Assembly: GCF_009730915.1 (NCBI RefSeq)
Contig: NC_052483.1
Coordinates: forward strand, 1,116,001 to 1,180,000
Reading direction: 5' to 3'
Length of the DNA: 64,000 bases
Source: Dioscorea cayenensis subsp. rotundata
Taxonomy: Eukaryota > Streptophyta > Magnoliopsida > Dioscoreales > Dioscoreaceae
The translations under genes and the position numbers were made by a program. This document shows positions 40,640-51,699 of this stretch, piece by piece (position 1 is the stretch's first letter; each line of letters opens with the position of its first letter). Below the pieces are notes generated by a model, which worked only from the letters and a program-made list of their open reading frames with translations, ran no database searches and was not told the origin of the DNA.

Positions 40640-41690
40640 TATTTTAAAGGGGGTATTTGTAAAATTTCAAAATATTTATTTACTTATTTATTTTATTTTG
40701 TTTTTTGGCGCGTTTTTTGTGATGGTGGGTTTTGGGCTATCGAGGGACGTTGGATACTGCTTCAATTATTATAAAAATTTAATTCTATTTATTTAATTAT
40801 TTTAAATAAATTGGATAAATCAATTAGTTGTTTTTTTAACCGGTAAATGTTTGATTATTTAACACAATATTAGTATTAATTAAATTAAGCTTAATTGGGA
40901 AAAGGGATTCGGGTTCGGGGCGGGACACAAGAAGCCATGATTAGTTCCACAGAGTTAGTCAAGTTTGGTCCCGGGGGGACGCGAAACCACAAACACAAAG
41001 ATAACTATTAAAATATATATTATTATAAAAATAAAAAAAAAACATAATAACAGGCGCACATAGTGTGAGAAAGGGAGATTACGGTAATGCCCTTTGAAGT
41101 TAAGGGATATTACAAGATGGGCATCGGGTGACACGCGTGTGGTCCCTTGACAGCACGTGTGGTCCCAATGAAAGGCTGCGGCCCACGAGAAAGAGGCCGA
41201 TCTGCGAGACAGATGCAGCCTAAATGGGACTTTGTTCCATTAGAGTTCACGTTTTATTTTTATTTTTCATTTAAATAAAAATCAATTATATGATAAAATT
41301 TATTAGATACTATTATTTATTTATATATGATTCGAATTGACTTAATATAAACTAAGTTAGCTAATCTGTTTAAATTTAAATAATACTCTTGCTGGTGTTT
41401 ATTATTGGTCTTATTTTAGAGGTTTTTATTAATTTTTTTATTTGTCCATTAAAAAAAAATTGTGAAACATTAAATATTATTTTTTTAAATTTATATTTTA
41501 TATTTAATATATTTTTACAAATTTTAATAAATTATATTTAATTACACATTGTTAAAACATATTTTAAGTAAAAATAATTTTTGAAAATTAATACATATTT
41601 TATAAAATTTAGATTGTCAACCAATTCCAACCAATTTTTTTAATACATATGAATTAAATAAAATAGACAAATAGAAAGAATGTTATATAT
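40640..41690. other. Upstream region of the BAM-like gene
   Basis: Contains a GC-rich patch near 41,090-41,240 with two copies of a motif (CACGCGTGTGGTCCC at 41132-41146 and GCACGTGTGGTCCC at 41153-41166). The second includes a G-box (CACGTG). The rest is AT-rich without genes. Confidence 0.5.
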
Positions 41691-41692
41691 TA

Positions 41693-41961
41693 CTCCCTCC
41701 GAATCTTTTTATTAATCATAAACCCATATTTTTTTTATTTGTCATTTTTAAACATTAATAACTATTTATTATTATTATTTTTTTTTAAATTACCCTAACA
41801 CTCTATTCAATTCTTTTCTTAAAATTTAATATGCGAGGGAATTGTGAAAATATAATTTAGGTGTAATTTTGAAAAGATGACTAATTTTTTATTAAATTAT
41901 GTGAAATAATCAACTTTCTTGGTATGTGAGATTCGGTTATTCACAGTAGAAATGGAAGGAG
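41693..41961. mobile_element. Stowaway-like MITE
   Basis: A 269-base element flanked by TA (41691-41692 and 41962-41963). Its left end CTCCCTCCGAATC and the reversed right end CTCCTTCCATTTC carry the CTCCCTCC-type Stowaway terminus moved by Tc1/mariner transposases. The interior is AT-rich and has no coding capacity. Confidence 0.8.
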
Positions 41962-41969
41962 TAGTATAA

Positions 41970-42985
41970 AACTAAACTATGATTAGTCAAACTTTAAATT
42001 GTCGCCCCTGAGTTGGATAATGGGTTTTTTTTTTTGGTTAATTATGGGTAATTAGTGATGTTGGGAAGTGATAAGTATGGGAGTTTGTGTTATTTTATGA
42101 AGTCTTGAAGGAAGATCTTCTTGTCTGCTGGCCTTTGGATGATGCCAACCAGCAACCCGTTCTCCGATACAGCACCCAGATTCTAGAGTTGATCAATGAG
42201 ATCACCATTCCCATAATCCATGAGATTAACTTAATCACTTTATCTTCTGGAAATAGGCTTATTCAATGTCCCACACCAACAACTTCATGTTCCCTTCTCT
42301 GCTTGGTTTTCCATGCACTTATCCCAATCTTGTATTCAAGTTCTTTTCTTTGGCATTAAAAATATGACAACTAGAAGTGGAAGTTTCTTTATTTTCTTTT
42401 GATCTTGCAAGGCTTTTTGGTGAACAGGCAGGAAGTGTGAGTAGGTGATTCTGAATGCTAACTGTAGAAGTAAAGCATGGAATGGGCATGACTCACACTG
42501 CAGCTTTGGTTTCTATTTCTATTTTACATGATGCATGAACTTGTTCTGTTCATCCTGAGCACCAACAACCACCATAAAACACTGCTATGTAATACAAGCA
42601 TGAGCTGATAGAAAGAGACTTCACATACCAACTTCTTTTAATGCTTGCTTGCTTTCTAAACTGATAAGAGTGTGTGCTCCCTTACAAAACACTGGGTTTA
42701 GGACTATTCCAGAAAACCTTTACTGACATTGAAGAGCTACAGCAACAAGTTATTGTTAACTTTCAAGCATGAAGCATTCATCCACATGCACAAGCTATAA
42801 AGGACACATTTAAAAGACCAGTGATTCATTCAAATTTTTTTCTTTATTGATTTGTATTGTAATAACAGCACAAGCGGAAGCACTATACAAATTAATTGTT
42901 CAACAAAATTGTTTATGAAAATTATATGACCCGGAGAATATACAATTACTGCTCTTTGATGATAAAAGAGATGTTTTTTTTTTTA
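41970..42985. other. Intergenic DNA and TIN1-like 3' flank
   Basis: No gene was recognised. The last part is the likely 3' UTR of the TIN1-like gene on the minus strand. Confidence 0.5.
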
Positions 42986-42991
42986 AATGGT

Positions 42992-45320
42992 TTACAGAGT
43001 GAAGTAAACTGGTGGTGGGTGAACAATTGGCAGCTGAGAAAAGGAAATGTTCCCAGTTTGCGCGCTAACTGAAATGGTATCCTGAATTTCAATAGGCTGG
43101 ACCGGGGCAATTCTCTCCGGTATCACCTTGCCATTGTCCTCAATCCGAGCGATCACTTCAAAGTGAGAAGTGGCCTTCTCTGGTTTTGTCTTCCATTCCG
43201 GGTAGCCAGACCAATTAACCTGTCCATCCAAAAGGCTCTTCTCTACTGAGAATCCCATCTTCAAATAATTCCTTGCTGACACCTCTGCTTTCACTAATTT
43301 AAATGATCCCTCCTCATCTACCTTCTTCCCTAATACTGAAGCCAGTAGTTCCTCAAAGCCCCGGAGGTTTGAGTTGGAGCCATTCAGTGATGTCAATGGC
43401 CAGAGGGTGGCACCATAACTGCTTGGTCTATCAACATTATCAGCTACCACTGGTACAGAACGGGTTGAGAGCTCCACGAGACCAGGAGCGAGAAGCTTAA
43501 GCTTGAGCTTGTCATTGGGAGAAGTGGAAGGCGATGAGGTAAGGGAGGTTGGACCAACAATGCGGAGCGAGAGGAGGGGCTTCTCATTTGATCGTGCGGT
43601 TTGACGGAGGGCTTCAGCAATGGACATAAGGCCTGATGCCATGGACCGACCTTTGTGGTAGGTGCGATTGAGAGGAAGGGGAAGCTCCAATGGATGCCGA
43701 AGGCTGACAGACCTAGCTCCCTTCACAGTCACAACCGCACCATCGGATAAGATTACTTTCTTCAGCGTACCAGCTTCCACATCATGCTGCAGAGACGAAC
43801 AATAATGGTAAATTCATGTGTAATTCTGGCATGACTGATTGTATATCAATGTCCTTCAACTGAACTAAGTTTTATCTGTACCACTAAATGGATCTATATA
43901 CATGCTTGACATTTTGAAGCAACTCATATGCACAAATTATGGACAGGAGAAGAAGACCATAAAATCATTTAATAATTCCCATACAAAATGTTTGCACAAC
44001 AAACAAACTTGCTAAAAATTCTCTTTCCCACAAAGCTATAGCAAATATATTCATTAAACCAACAGAACTAACGAAACTAATTAGTCGATGAATTGCAGAT
44101 ATCTATTGTTCACAAATGCACAAGCTTTCAAACACATCATCGAATGTTCCTACAGTTAAAATCTATTGTTCAAACATCAAACTTGCTAAAAATTCTCTTT
44201 TCCACAGAGCTATAGCAAATATTTACATTAAACCAATAGAACTAATGATACTAATTAGTCAATGAATTGCAGATATCTATTGTTCACAAATGCACAAGCT
44301 TTCAAACATATCATCGAATGCTCCTACAGTTAAAATCTATTGTTCAAACATCAAACTTACTAAAACTTCTCTTTTCCACAGAGCTATAGCAAATATTTAC
44401 ATTAAACCAACAGAACTAATGAAACTTATTAGTCAATGAATTGCAGATATCTATTGTTCACAAATGCACAAGCTTTCAAACATATCATCGAATGTTCCTA
44501 CAGTTAAAATCTATTGTTCAAACATCATTATGAATGTGATATGATAAGATTACACATCTAACAATGTTCTCAATGTCGTTTGTTTTAGAATATTGATCAA
44601 AACAATGTGTTTTCTATTCCTACATTCACATGCAACCTCAAAAGAGTCAAAACAAAACAATAAGAGTTTGCATGCAATCTATACTTCTACGTTGAATTCA
44701 ATCTCAAATAAAGCAAACAATTAAAGTGACAGCATAGAAAGATTAAAAAGAGAGATCACTCACAGGCAATGAGAGCCTCAAATCATCACCATCCTGAATC
44801 CAGAGCTCCATCGGTCCAGCAAGCTGAAAAGGAGAAAGAACTGGCGAAACCCTAGAATGCTCTCTTGTCCTTCCCATCTCAGCCAATCCCTTCTCTCCTC
44901 CTTCCTCTGTTCTAAACATCGGAAGATCAACAAACTCCCATCGATTCACATCCTCCAACAACTTGATCGGAATCGTCTTCTTATCCACCTCAATGTCGAA
45001 CTCGTACGCCACCGATTGTCCCACAAGCGCATCCCTAACATCAAATCCCGAAACCTTCAGCCCTTCCTGCCCTTGAATCCCCAACCCTCTCACAATCGCA
45101 TCTCTCAAATCCTTCAAAATCATACCAAAAAATCACAAATTTAAGCCTCAAACAATGGGACAAAAAAAAAAAGTAGATTTTTGCAGCAGGAATTGGGGAT
45201 TCTTACCGAAATCGCTTTAGGCGCCGATGGATTTAGAGTCTCAGATGAGACCTTCGCATTAGCCGAACCAACTGCGAGGAATACGATCAAGAAAAGGAGG
45301 ATTTGGGATCGAAAAGCCAT
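42992..45320 (-). CDS. TIN1: TIN1-like (TUNICAMYCIN INDUCED 1) secretory-pathway protein
   Basis: Plant-specific endoplasmic-reticulum protein family. In Arabidopsis TIN1 is induced by ER stress and affects the pollen surface; its biochemical role is unknown. Exons run 45320-45207, 45111-44764 and 43786-42992, all in phase 0, giving 418 residues. The N-terminus MAFRSQILLFLIVFLAVGSA is a clear signal peptide. Recognisable conserved blocks are DLRDAIVRGLGIQ, DALVGQSVAYEFDIEVD, LLEDVNRWEFVDLP, SPFQLAGPMELWIQD and DGAVVTVKGARSVSLRHP. I named the family from memory of these blocks. The start is the only ATG that gives a signal peptide. The promoter holds ER-stress elements, which supports the name. 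Confidence 0.75.
44005..44526. repeat. Three-copy 174-base tandem repeat inside a TIN1-like intron
   Basis: Three near-identical copies start at 44005, 44179 and 44353, each beginning AAACTTGCTAAAA or a close variant. Each contains TGAATTGCAGATATCTATTG and later ATCTATTGTTCAAACATC. The block fills half of the 977-base second intron. The copies differ at only a few positions, so the expansion is recent. Confidence 0.92.
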
Positions 45321-45447
45321 GGATTGAGGGAATTCAATGAGGAATTGGAGGGAACAAGGGATCGAATTAGCGAAATTAGGGTTTCGAATTCTGGGAAAAA
45401 CTTGGAGATTTAGATGATATTTATGGAGGGAAAAGGGTTCTAGATGC

Positions 45448-45455
45448 TGACGTGG
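45448..45455. promoter_or_regulatory. UPRE-like bZIP site upstream of the TIN1-like gene
   Basis: TGACGTGG lies about 130 bases upstream of the ATG, with CCAAT (45466-45470) about ten bases further on. TGACGTGG-type sites bind the membrane-tethered bZIP factors bZIP17/28/60 that control the plant unfolded-protein response. Confidence 0.6.
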
Positions 45456-45587
45456 ATGAAGAGAACCAATCAGAGACGAGAGAGTGATGCGAGACGCGAA
45501 ACGATTGGCGAAGGTTTGTTGTAATGAAATTTGGGGAAAACGACAAACGAGTGGACAGCCTGGTTCACGTGGGACCTTTGATTTTTT

Positions 45588-45606
45588 CCAATCAAAACGT
45601 GCCACG
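45588..45606 (+). promoter_or_regulatory. Perfect ER stress response element (CCAAT-N9-CCACG)
   Basis: CCAAT at 45588-45592, a 9-base spacer and CCACG at 45602-45606 match the ERSE consensus exactly. It is 268-286 bases upstream of the TIN1-like ATG. A G-box (CACGTG, 45566-45571) sits just beside it. ERSE is bound by NF-Y together with bZIP28-type factors. Confidence 0.75.
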
Positions 45607-45619
45607 CAAGCAGAACAGC

Positions 45620-47345
45620 AAACCTAATATTGCGCCGCTTTCCTTTATGGGCTTCGGCTCTTGGACTTGGCCCATGGACTTTGGGTCCATTATTAATTTT
45701 GAAAAATTTTTAAGCACCTTTTTAGATAGAGTCATGAGTGCGTGCATTATCACCCCCAAAGTCCATCATTAGCTTTGACTGAAATTATTATTATTATTTT
45801 TTTTTAAGTCTTATGACTTTTTTTTAAAAAAAACATACACAGGGGTTGAGTTGCAAATTCATACCAACATCCAAAGGTCCATTATTACCATTACGTGCGA
45901 AATTTGAACTGTGGTCATTTAAAAATTTTATACCATGCTTTCTATAACAGGTCTAATACTGTTAGGTTGTTAACGCTTTGGCTCCTATGAGAATTTTTAT
46001 TATAAATTGCTTTTAAAGATGTGTGGGTAATTAAATATTTAAAATGATATTCTAGTGTGATATCTCTATCTAAGGTGACAGATTAGTGATGGTCCATGCT
46101 TTGATTAATGAGAATTTAAGTCAATAACCCAACAAGTTAAAGCCACGTGTCTTGATAAATGTGAACTTGATTATGAGGTTTCTTTGTTTGAATTTAAGTT
46201 AAATTTAAATTTTTTATAAAAGTTGAATAAAATTTTACTTAATTAATAGTAATTAAAATTTAAATATATATATATATAATTATGCAATGACTAATACTAA
46301 GCTTTTTAATCTATTTTAAACTTTGCAGTTTTAATTTTTAATATTTTAAAAATATGAATAAATCACTTAAATTAAAATCAAAATAAAAGTATAATAAAAA
46401 GTCACAGAAAAAATAGAAAATAAAATAGTAGAATACAAATGAACAAGAGAGGGAGTGTCATAGATAGAATCCACTAGTCAGGATCACCTAACAAGAATAA
46501 GTATACAAACTATACTTTTTTTTTACTATATGTGATTTATGGGTGTTTATTAAAATAAATAAATAAATAAATTTTTTTTTTGAATAAAGTGGATAAATCA
46601 TTGATTTATTATGAAAAAAATAAATACAAACAAAACCAAGATCAAATAAAAAAAACAAGAAAAAACAGACAAAACAACAAATCGAAGTGATTTACTCTCT
46701 GTCAATTTGAGGAGGACTCGAACACCAGAGGGTGGACTTCACCTTCTCATAACCTCTATCTTTCTTTTTGTGTTTATTGTGATTTTGTGTGTTTGTTGTC
46801 GGTGTTTCACCCCTAGTGATTGTTTCTAACCTCTTGCTCAGTTTGTTAAAATAAAAACTTTGTAAAAAACATATAACAACATACTAATCAAAGATAAAGG
46901 AAAAAGAAGAAAAATAAAAACAAAAAAGAAAAAGGAGGAGGTTCTTCCATTCCACATTAACATACATATATATTTTTAACAAAACATAAACGGTCACACA
47001 ACAACATTACAAGCTCTTTTTACCACGCAATTTATAACTCTTTTAAGGCCAATTATTTACAAGGATATATAACACCAAGATCACCATTTATTTTCTCACC
47101 ATTGAGAGATTAAAAAAAAAAAAGGCCACAAAAACAAAGCGGTGGTGAAGTTAAGACTTCTCCAACTAAGTTGAGTTCTTCCTCCCTAACAAACATGATC
47201 AAACTAGTCAACCATGAGCAACAGTAATAATCAAACTACAAATGTGAGACTTCCATCCATGCAGAAAAACAACATCATAAAGATAAAAATAAATAAATAA
47301 ATAAATGGTGATCTTTAGGCCAACTTTGTAATTGATTAACATGAT
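45620..47345. other. Intergenic DNA
   Basis: AT-rich, with (TA)n near 46,265-46,278 and A/T homopolymers. No gene was recognised. The part nearest 47.3 kb is likely the 3' UTR of the bHLH gene on the minus strand. Confidence 0.5.
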
Positions 47346-47352
47346 CAATTCT

Positions 47353-47464
47353 TCACATCAACTGTCTCAAAGCCAAGCTCAACTTCTTCACAACATCATC
47401 CATTGTCAAACAGAACTCCTCTTCAATCTGCATCATTAAAACAAACTTAATAATTTCAAGATAC

Positions 47465-47498
<34 letters not shown>

Positions 47499-48674
47499 TA
47501 TTAAAGAGATGAAATTTAAGTTGCAGGCGTGCCTGAGCAATGACAGAGAGATGGAGAGAAGAAGAAGGGAAGGGCATGACACTAGTGTTTGTGACAGTGA
47601 GGTTGAGTTTTTCGATCTCGAGCAATGACTTAACGATAACTCCTTTTCGCTGTTGGCAACTGATCTTTATAAGTATTGTCTTCTCACAAGCTTTCTAGCT
47701 TCAATCTCTGGAATGGAATCATGATCATATTGTTGGTCATTCATGTCATCCTCCTTATCCTCACTACTTCTACTTGATGATAGCTCATGATCTCCCTTCC
47801 TCGTCTTCTTCTTTGTTTCCTCTTCTAGTGTTTTCACTCTCTCTTGAAGTTGTTTCACATACTTTATTGCATCTCCTAAAACAGTAGCCTTGTCCATCTA
47901 TACACACACATACACACACATCTATATATATAAATTATAAACTAGTTATAAGAAGTTATATATGATAAGATGTGAGAATAAGTTAAGTAACCTTCTTTAG
48001 ATTTGGGATGATGGAAGAGAGAGCAATGAATTTTTGGCTAAGTTTTTCTCTTCTCTTCCTTTCAGCAATGATGTGATCTTGATAGGAAGGAGGTTTGGTT
48101 GAAAGATTTCTTTTGGAATTGGAATCAAAGAGAATTCCCAAGTCCTTAGGCTTCACATCTTCAATGATGAACTCTTTGTCATTTTTTCGTTTTACCGGGG
48201 AGTCTAAACCGCTGCTAAATGAAAGAATGCTCGTTGGAGAAGCATCCGGTGCTTGCCGTGAGTTCCAGCTATTAGTCTTTAGCATCTTCTTCGGCTTTTC
48301 GATGTCCACCGATATGTTTAGAGGCTGAGGAGTGATTGATGAGGAGGTTGCATGGCTTTGGAAAGAAGATGAAGAAGAAGAAAGACATTGTTGGATGTGA
48401 TCTTGTGGATATGGTTGTATTATGAAATCATCTAGAGAGCTTAATTCCCATTGATTTGTCAAACTATTTAGATCATCCACTCCCTATGAATTTCCCATCA
48501 AGAAAAATAAAATTTTTAAAAAAAGTAAACAAAGGAAGAAATATTGATCAATGAATCATAGAGCAATTAGAGACATATATTTTTTCAAAAAAAAAAAAAA
48601 AATTAGAGACATATATATACATCTGTTAATTTCCATACCTGTTCTGAAAACCATCTTGCTGATAATGCATCCAT
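47353..48674 (-). CDS. bHLH transcription factor, bHLH18/25/NAI1 type, copy A (one apparent frameshift)
   Basis: DNA-binding transcription factor of bHLH subgroup IVa; relatives control ER-body formation (NAI1) and iron or jasmonate responses. Exons run 48674-48639 (MDALSARWFSEQ), 48483-47992, 47897-47533 and 47427-47353. The basic region is HIIAERKRREKLSQKF with the E-box-reading His, Glu and Arg present. Helix 1 is FIALSSIIPNLKK, helix 2 is KATVLGDAIKYVKQLQERVK, and an ACT-like end follows (KGVIVKSLLEIEKLNLTV...SSSLHLSVIAQ). Exon 3 breaks frame near 47680-47690. One base appears to be missing between EARKLV and KTILIKI, and its length (365) is one short of a multiple of three. The intron between 47532 and 47428 seems to use a GC donor. 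Corrected length is about 322 residues. Confidence 0.85.
47428..47532 (-). other. Short intron with GC donor in bHLH copy A
   Basis: The intron lies at the same codon as a normal GT-AG intron in bHLH copy B, but starts CAG|GCACGC. It is 105 bases, a multiple of three, has no in-frame stop and contains a (TA)n tract. Retained, it would simply add 35 residues. Confidence 0.55.
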
Positions 48675-48710
48675 TAAACTCCTAAAAAAAAAAGAGATTC
48701 AATATATATG

Positions 48711-48716
<6 letters not shown>

Positions 48717-48755
<39 letters not shown>
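48717..48755. repeat. (TA)n microsatellite
   Basis: About nineteen TA units lie 45 bases upstream of the bHLH copy A start codon, within its leader or promoter. This is one of the longest TA tracts in the window. Confidence 0.9.
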
Positions 48756-48757
<2 letters not shown>

Positions 48758-48759
48758 TT

Positions 48760-49655
48760 GAAACAAGAACAAGAAAAGATCAGATCTCGGAGAAAAGCAA
48801 TAACAAATTAACTCTAGTCTCTATGTATATATAAAAAACTTATATTGAAATTAAGATAGATTGAAAGAATAAGATTAGAGAACACAAAGTATGTAGCTAA
48901 AGTTGGAAAAGTTGATGAGATATGGGAGAAAAGGCTGACCTTTTATGGAAGTTCAAGGGCCTTTTTCTTTGGAGTATATTTTAGCTCTGAACTGTTCCAT
49001 TGGAGGCTAGTTCTCTATAGCACTTTATATAGATAAAGGTTGGAATATCTCTTTCTCTTTCTAGTCTACACTTTGTTTTCTTTTGTGAAAAATATTTTAA
49101 TGGTTAATTATTGTTCTTTTATTCTTTAATCAAACTCCTTCAAACTTTTCTAAATTGTTATACAATTTTTTTAAAGAAAAAAACAAAATAAAACAAAACA
49201 CAACTTCAATGACAAGGCCATTTGTCCCCTTTGTATATATTTTATATGATGAAAACATTGCTTAGGTCTAATTCATATATTGAAAGAAAAGTTCAATAAT
49301 GTATGTACTATGCCTTCAAGTTCAAGGAATTAATGCATAGAATTAGTTTAGTTTATAACTCGAATAGCTAATTAAGTTATGAACTAACAATTGATGTAAA
49401 ATTAAAGAACACTAAAATTTCATGCATTGATAATAGATTGAAAAACACAGGTTAATGTTTTAAAATGATTTTATTTATTTTACTATCAAAGAACTCAAAA
49501 AAGGAGCATTTGTAAAAATATATATGTATGTATAATCAAAGCTGTCATTAGTGAGTTAATTAAAAATTAAAAACAATTAATAACCATGTGCACATCCACA
49601 TACACATGTAGAAGTAAAAGAGATGCTAAATTAATGACATGAATAGATCACAATC
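48760..49655. other. Upstream region of bHLH copy A
   Basis: No coding sequence. The promoter of copy A should be here. A+T-rich with short A runs. Confidence 0.5.
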
Positions 49656-49666
49656 TCAAACTCTCC

Positions 49667-50120
49667 TAGGGCTGTAAACGAGCCGAGCTGAGCCGAGTAT
49701 CACTGTGCCTCGAGCCTCGGCCTCGAGTATCTATTTAAAGGCTCGAGTTTCGCCCGAGCTCTGCTCGAGCTATTTTTGTGCCTCGAGCCTCGGCTCGCTG
49801 AAAAAGCTCAAGTAGCTCGAGCTCGGCTCGTCTAAAGTCTCGATCAACTTTTGTATACATAAGTATTTTTGTAATTTTATATAGTTTATATAATTATGTA
49901 TTTTTGTAATTTATATATAAATAATTTAATATTTTATATATAAAAGCTCGCTTTAGGCTCATGAGCCCTCACGAATGAGTATTTTTGAGCTCGAGCTCGG
50001 CTCGTTAACATAAACGAGCACTCGAGCCTCAGCTCTACCGCTAAAAATCGAATCGACTCGAGCATCGATCGAGCTCGATCTCGAGTAGCTCACGAGTAGC
50101 TTGGCTCATTTACACCCCTA
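49667..50120. mobile_element. Non-autonomous hAT element with GAGCTCGAG-rich interior
   Basis: A 454-base element flanked by a perfect 8-base duplication AACTCTCC (49659-49666 and 50121-50128). The ends are TAGGGCTGTAAACGAGCC and, reversed, TAGGGGTGTAAATGAGCC. An 8-base duplication with short TAGGGG-type ends is the hAT signature. The interior is filled with CTCGAG, GAGCTCG and CCTCGAGCCTCGG words in both orientations and can fold extensively. There is no coding capacity. Confidence 0.88.
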
Positions 50121-50734
50121 AACTCTCCGGAAAATGTGGAGTGAGAACAAATTAATAAATGAGGGACATGTTGGTCTGCCCAAAGAAATCCAATATATTA
50201 TTGGATCAATCTCTATTTAATCAATCAATGACCATAGGATCAATGAGGGAGTAAATGGAGATATGTTTATTCACATCCAATAAACAATCTATTTATTGTG
50301 TTTTTTACTGAATTTTATTAAAATATTTCAAGGTTGTTATTTGGCCATTGGGCATGCGCAGGAGTAAGACAAAGCACAGTAGCCAAATTAGTTTCACACG
50401 TGCAAGACATTACCCTTTAGATTCCTTTATATATATATATAATTATAAATAATTAAAGCTTACAAAAATCCCATTATTAATTTTAAATCAATGAAAATTA
50501 AAGTGTGATACTAAATTTCACCCAATGGATTTTGACACTTCATAAAATCATCAACCAGAATTTCCCTAGACATATTTCAATTATTATTTTTTATTCGAGT
50601 TAAAAATCTTAATTTGAGCTTTAGTTTTATACACACACATATATATATATATATATATAATGATATAATCTATTTATTTGTTCTTTAATGATAAAATATA
50701 GTTTGGTCAATAATTTCTTAATCTATTAACAAAG

Positions 50735-50875
50735 GTCCCTATATATGTAGGGTGTCGTTGTTGTACTCAAAAAGATGAGTTCAAACCTCAGCTCACGTAA
50801 GATGAGAGTGCATATGTATTGAGGTATAATCTTCAGTTTTGTGCACACCCTTAAGGTGATTGTTCACATTTGTTG
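50735..50875 (+). mobile_element. SINE-like fragment
   Basis: A box B-like GAGTTCAAACCTC followed by CTCACGTAAGATGAGAGTGC resembles the tRNA-related part of plant SINEs. A similar but more eroded stretch (AAGTTCAAATCTTAATTTAC) occurs near 54,650. Ends and family are uncertain. Confidence 0.3.
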
Positions 50876-51183
50876 ATATATATATACAGAATATGTCAAC
50901 TGTGGGCATCATAGAATGTCCCTTACGAACATTCGCAGTTGACAACAGTGCAACTATAAGAGAGAGGGATAGGGAGAGGAATACGTAAGTTAGAGTTTTG
51001 GTTTTTTTTATAGTTGCATTGTAGGTCTATTGTGCTATTGTTCATAAGTATAGTATTATTACTCAACTAAATGGTAGCGACCGTTGGATTACAATCCAAT
51101 GACTGATAACCAACTTGTGTAGATTATAAATCAAAAGACATGCTTAGATGACGCATCCTCATACATATATATATATATATATA
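50876..51183. mobile_element. Possible third, diverged Micron-like element
   Basis: It starts and ends in (TA)n and contains GACCGTTGGATTACAATCCAA followed by TGACTGATAACCAA, matching the inner palindrome and its right neighbour in the element at 30948-31202. The terminal repeats are much more eroded (CTTAGATGACGCATCCTC at the right). Confidence 0.4.
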
Positions 51184-51696
51184 CAGGGGTGGAGCAAGAA
51201 ATTTGTTTTAGGGAAAGCCAAATTTTTTTAAAGGGAGTTAAATTAAAAAATTTTTTAGAGGACAAGTAACAACTAACAAGTGAATGAGGCAAATATTAGA
51301 TTTTTATAAATATTTTCCTAAAACTATATTTTTTAAAATAGCATATATATATATATATACTAATTTTAAAAATCAAGTTGTCCAACAATAACTTTTACAA
51401 AAAAAAAAATTTGTTACTATATAACCAATTTATTGCTAAACAATAAAATTTTATCAACATGTTGTATAAAACTATAATATTTAAAAAAAAAACTCATCCA
51501 ACAATAGATTTTTGTCAAAAAAAAATTATATAAATCAATTTGTAAAATATTAAATAGCCAAATAATAAGATTTCACAATTTTTTTAAATATTATTTTTTA
51601 TATTATATGCATCATTATGATATATATATATATATATAAAATTACAAAAACAAAAACCAGGGGCCATCCCGTCGCCCACTTCTAGCTCCACCCCTG
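51184..51696. mobile_element. Non-autonomous hAT-like element
   Basis: The 513-base element has inverted ends CAGGGGTGGAGC and GCTCCACCCCTG. The flanking 8-mers are TATATATA and TACATATG, an imperfect duplication in TA-rich DNA. CAGGGG-type ends are typical of hAT elements. The interior is AT-rich and non-coding. It lies directly against the TA tract of the preceding Micron-like element. Confidence 0.7.
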
Positions 51697-51699
51697 TAC

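Noticed and set aside
45141-45605. 154-codon frame starting upstream of the TIN1-like ATG
   Set aside because: The upstream part is promoter DNA containing the ERSE. The ATG at 45320 gives a proper signal peptide and the family start.
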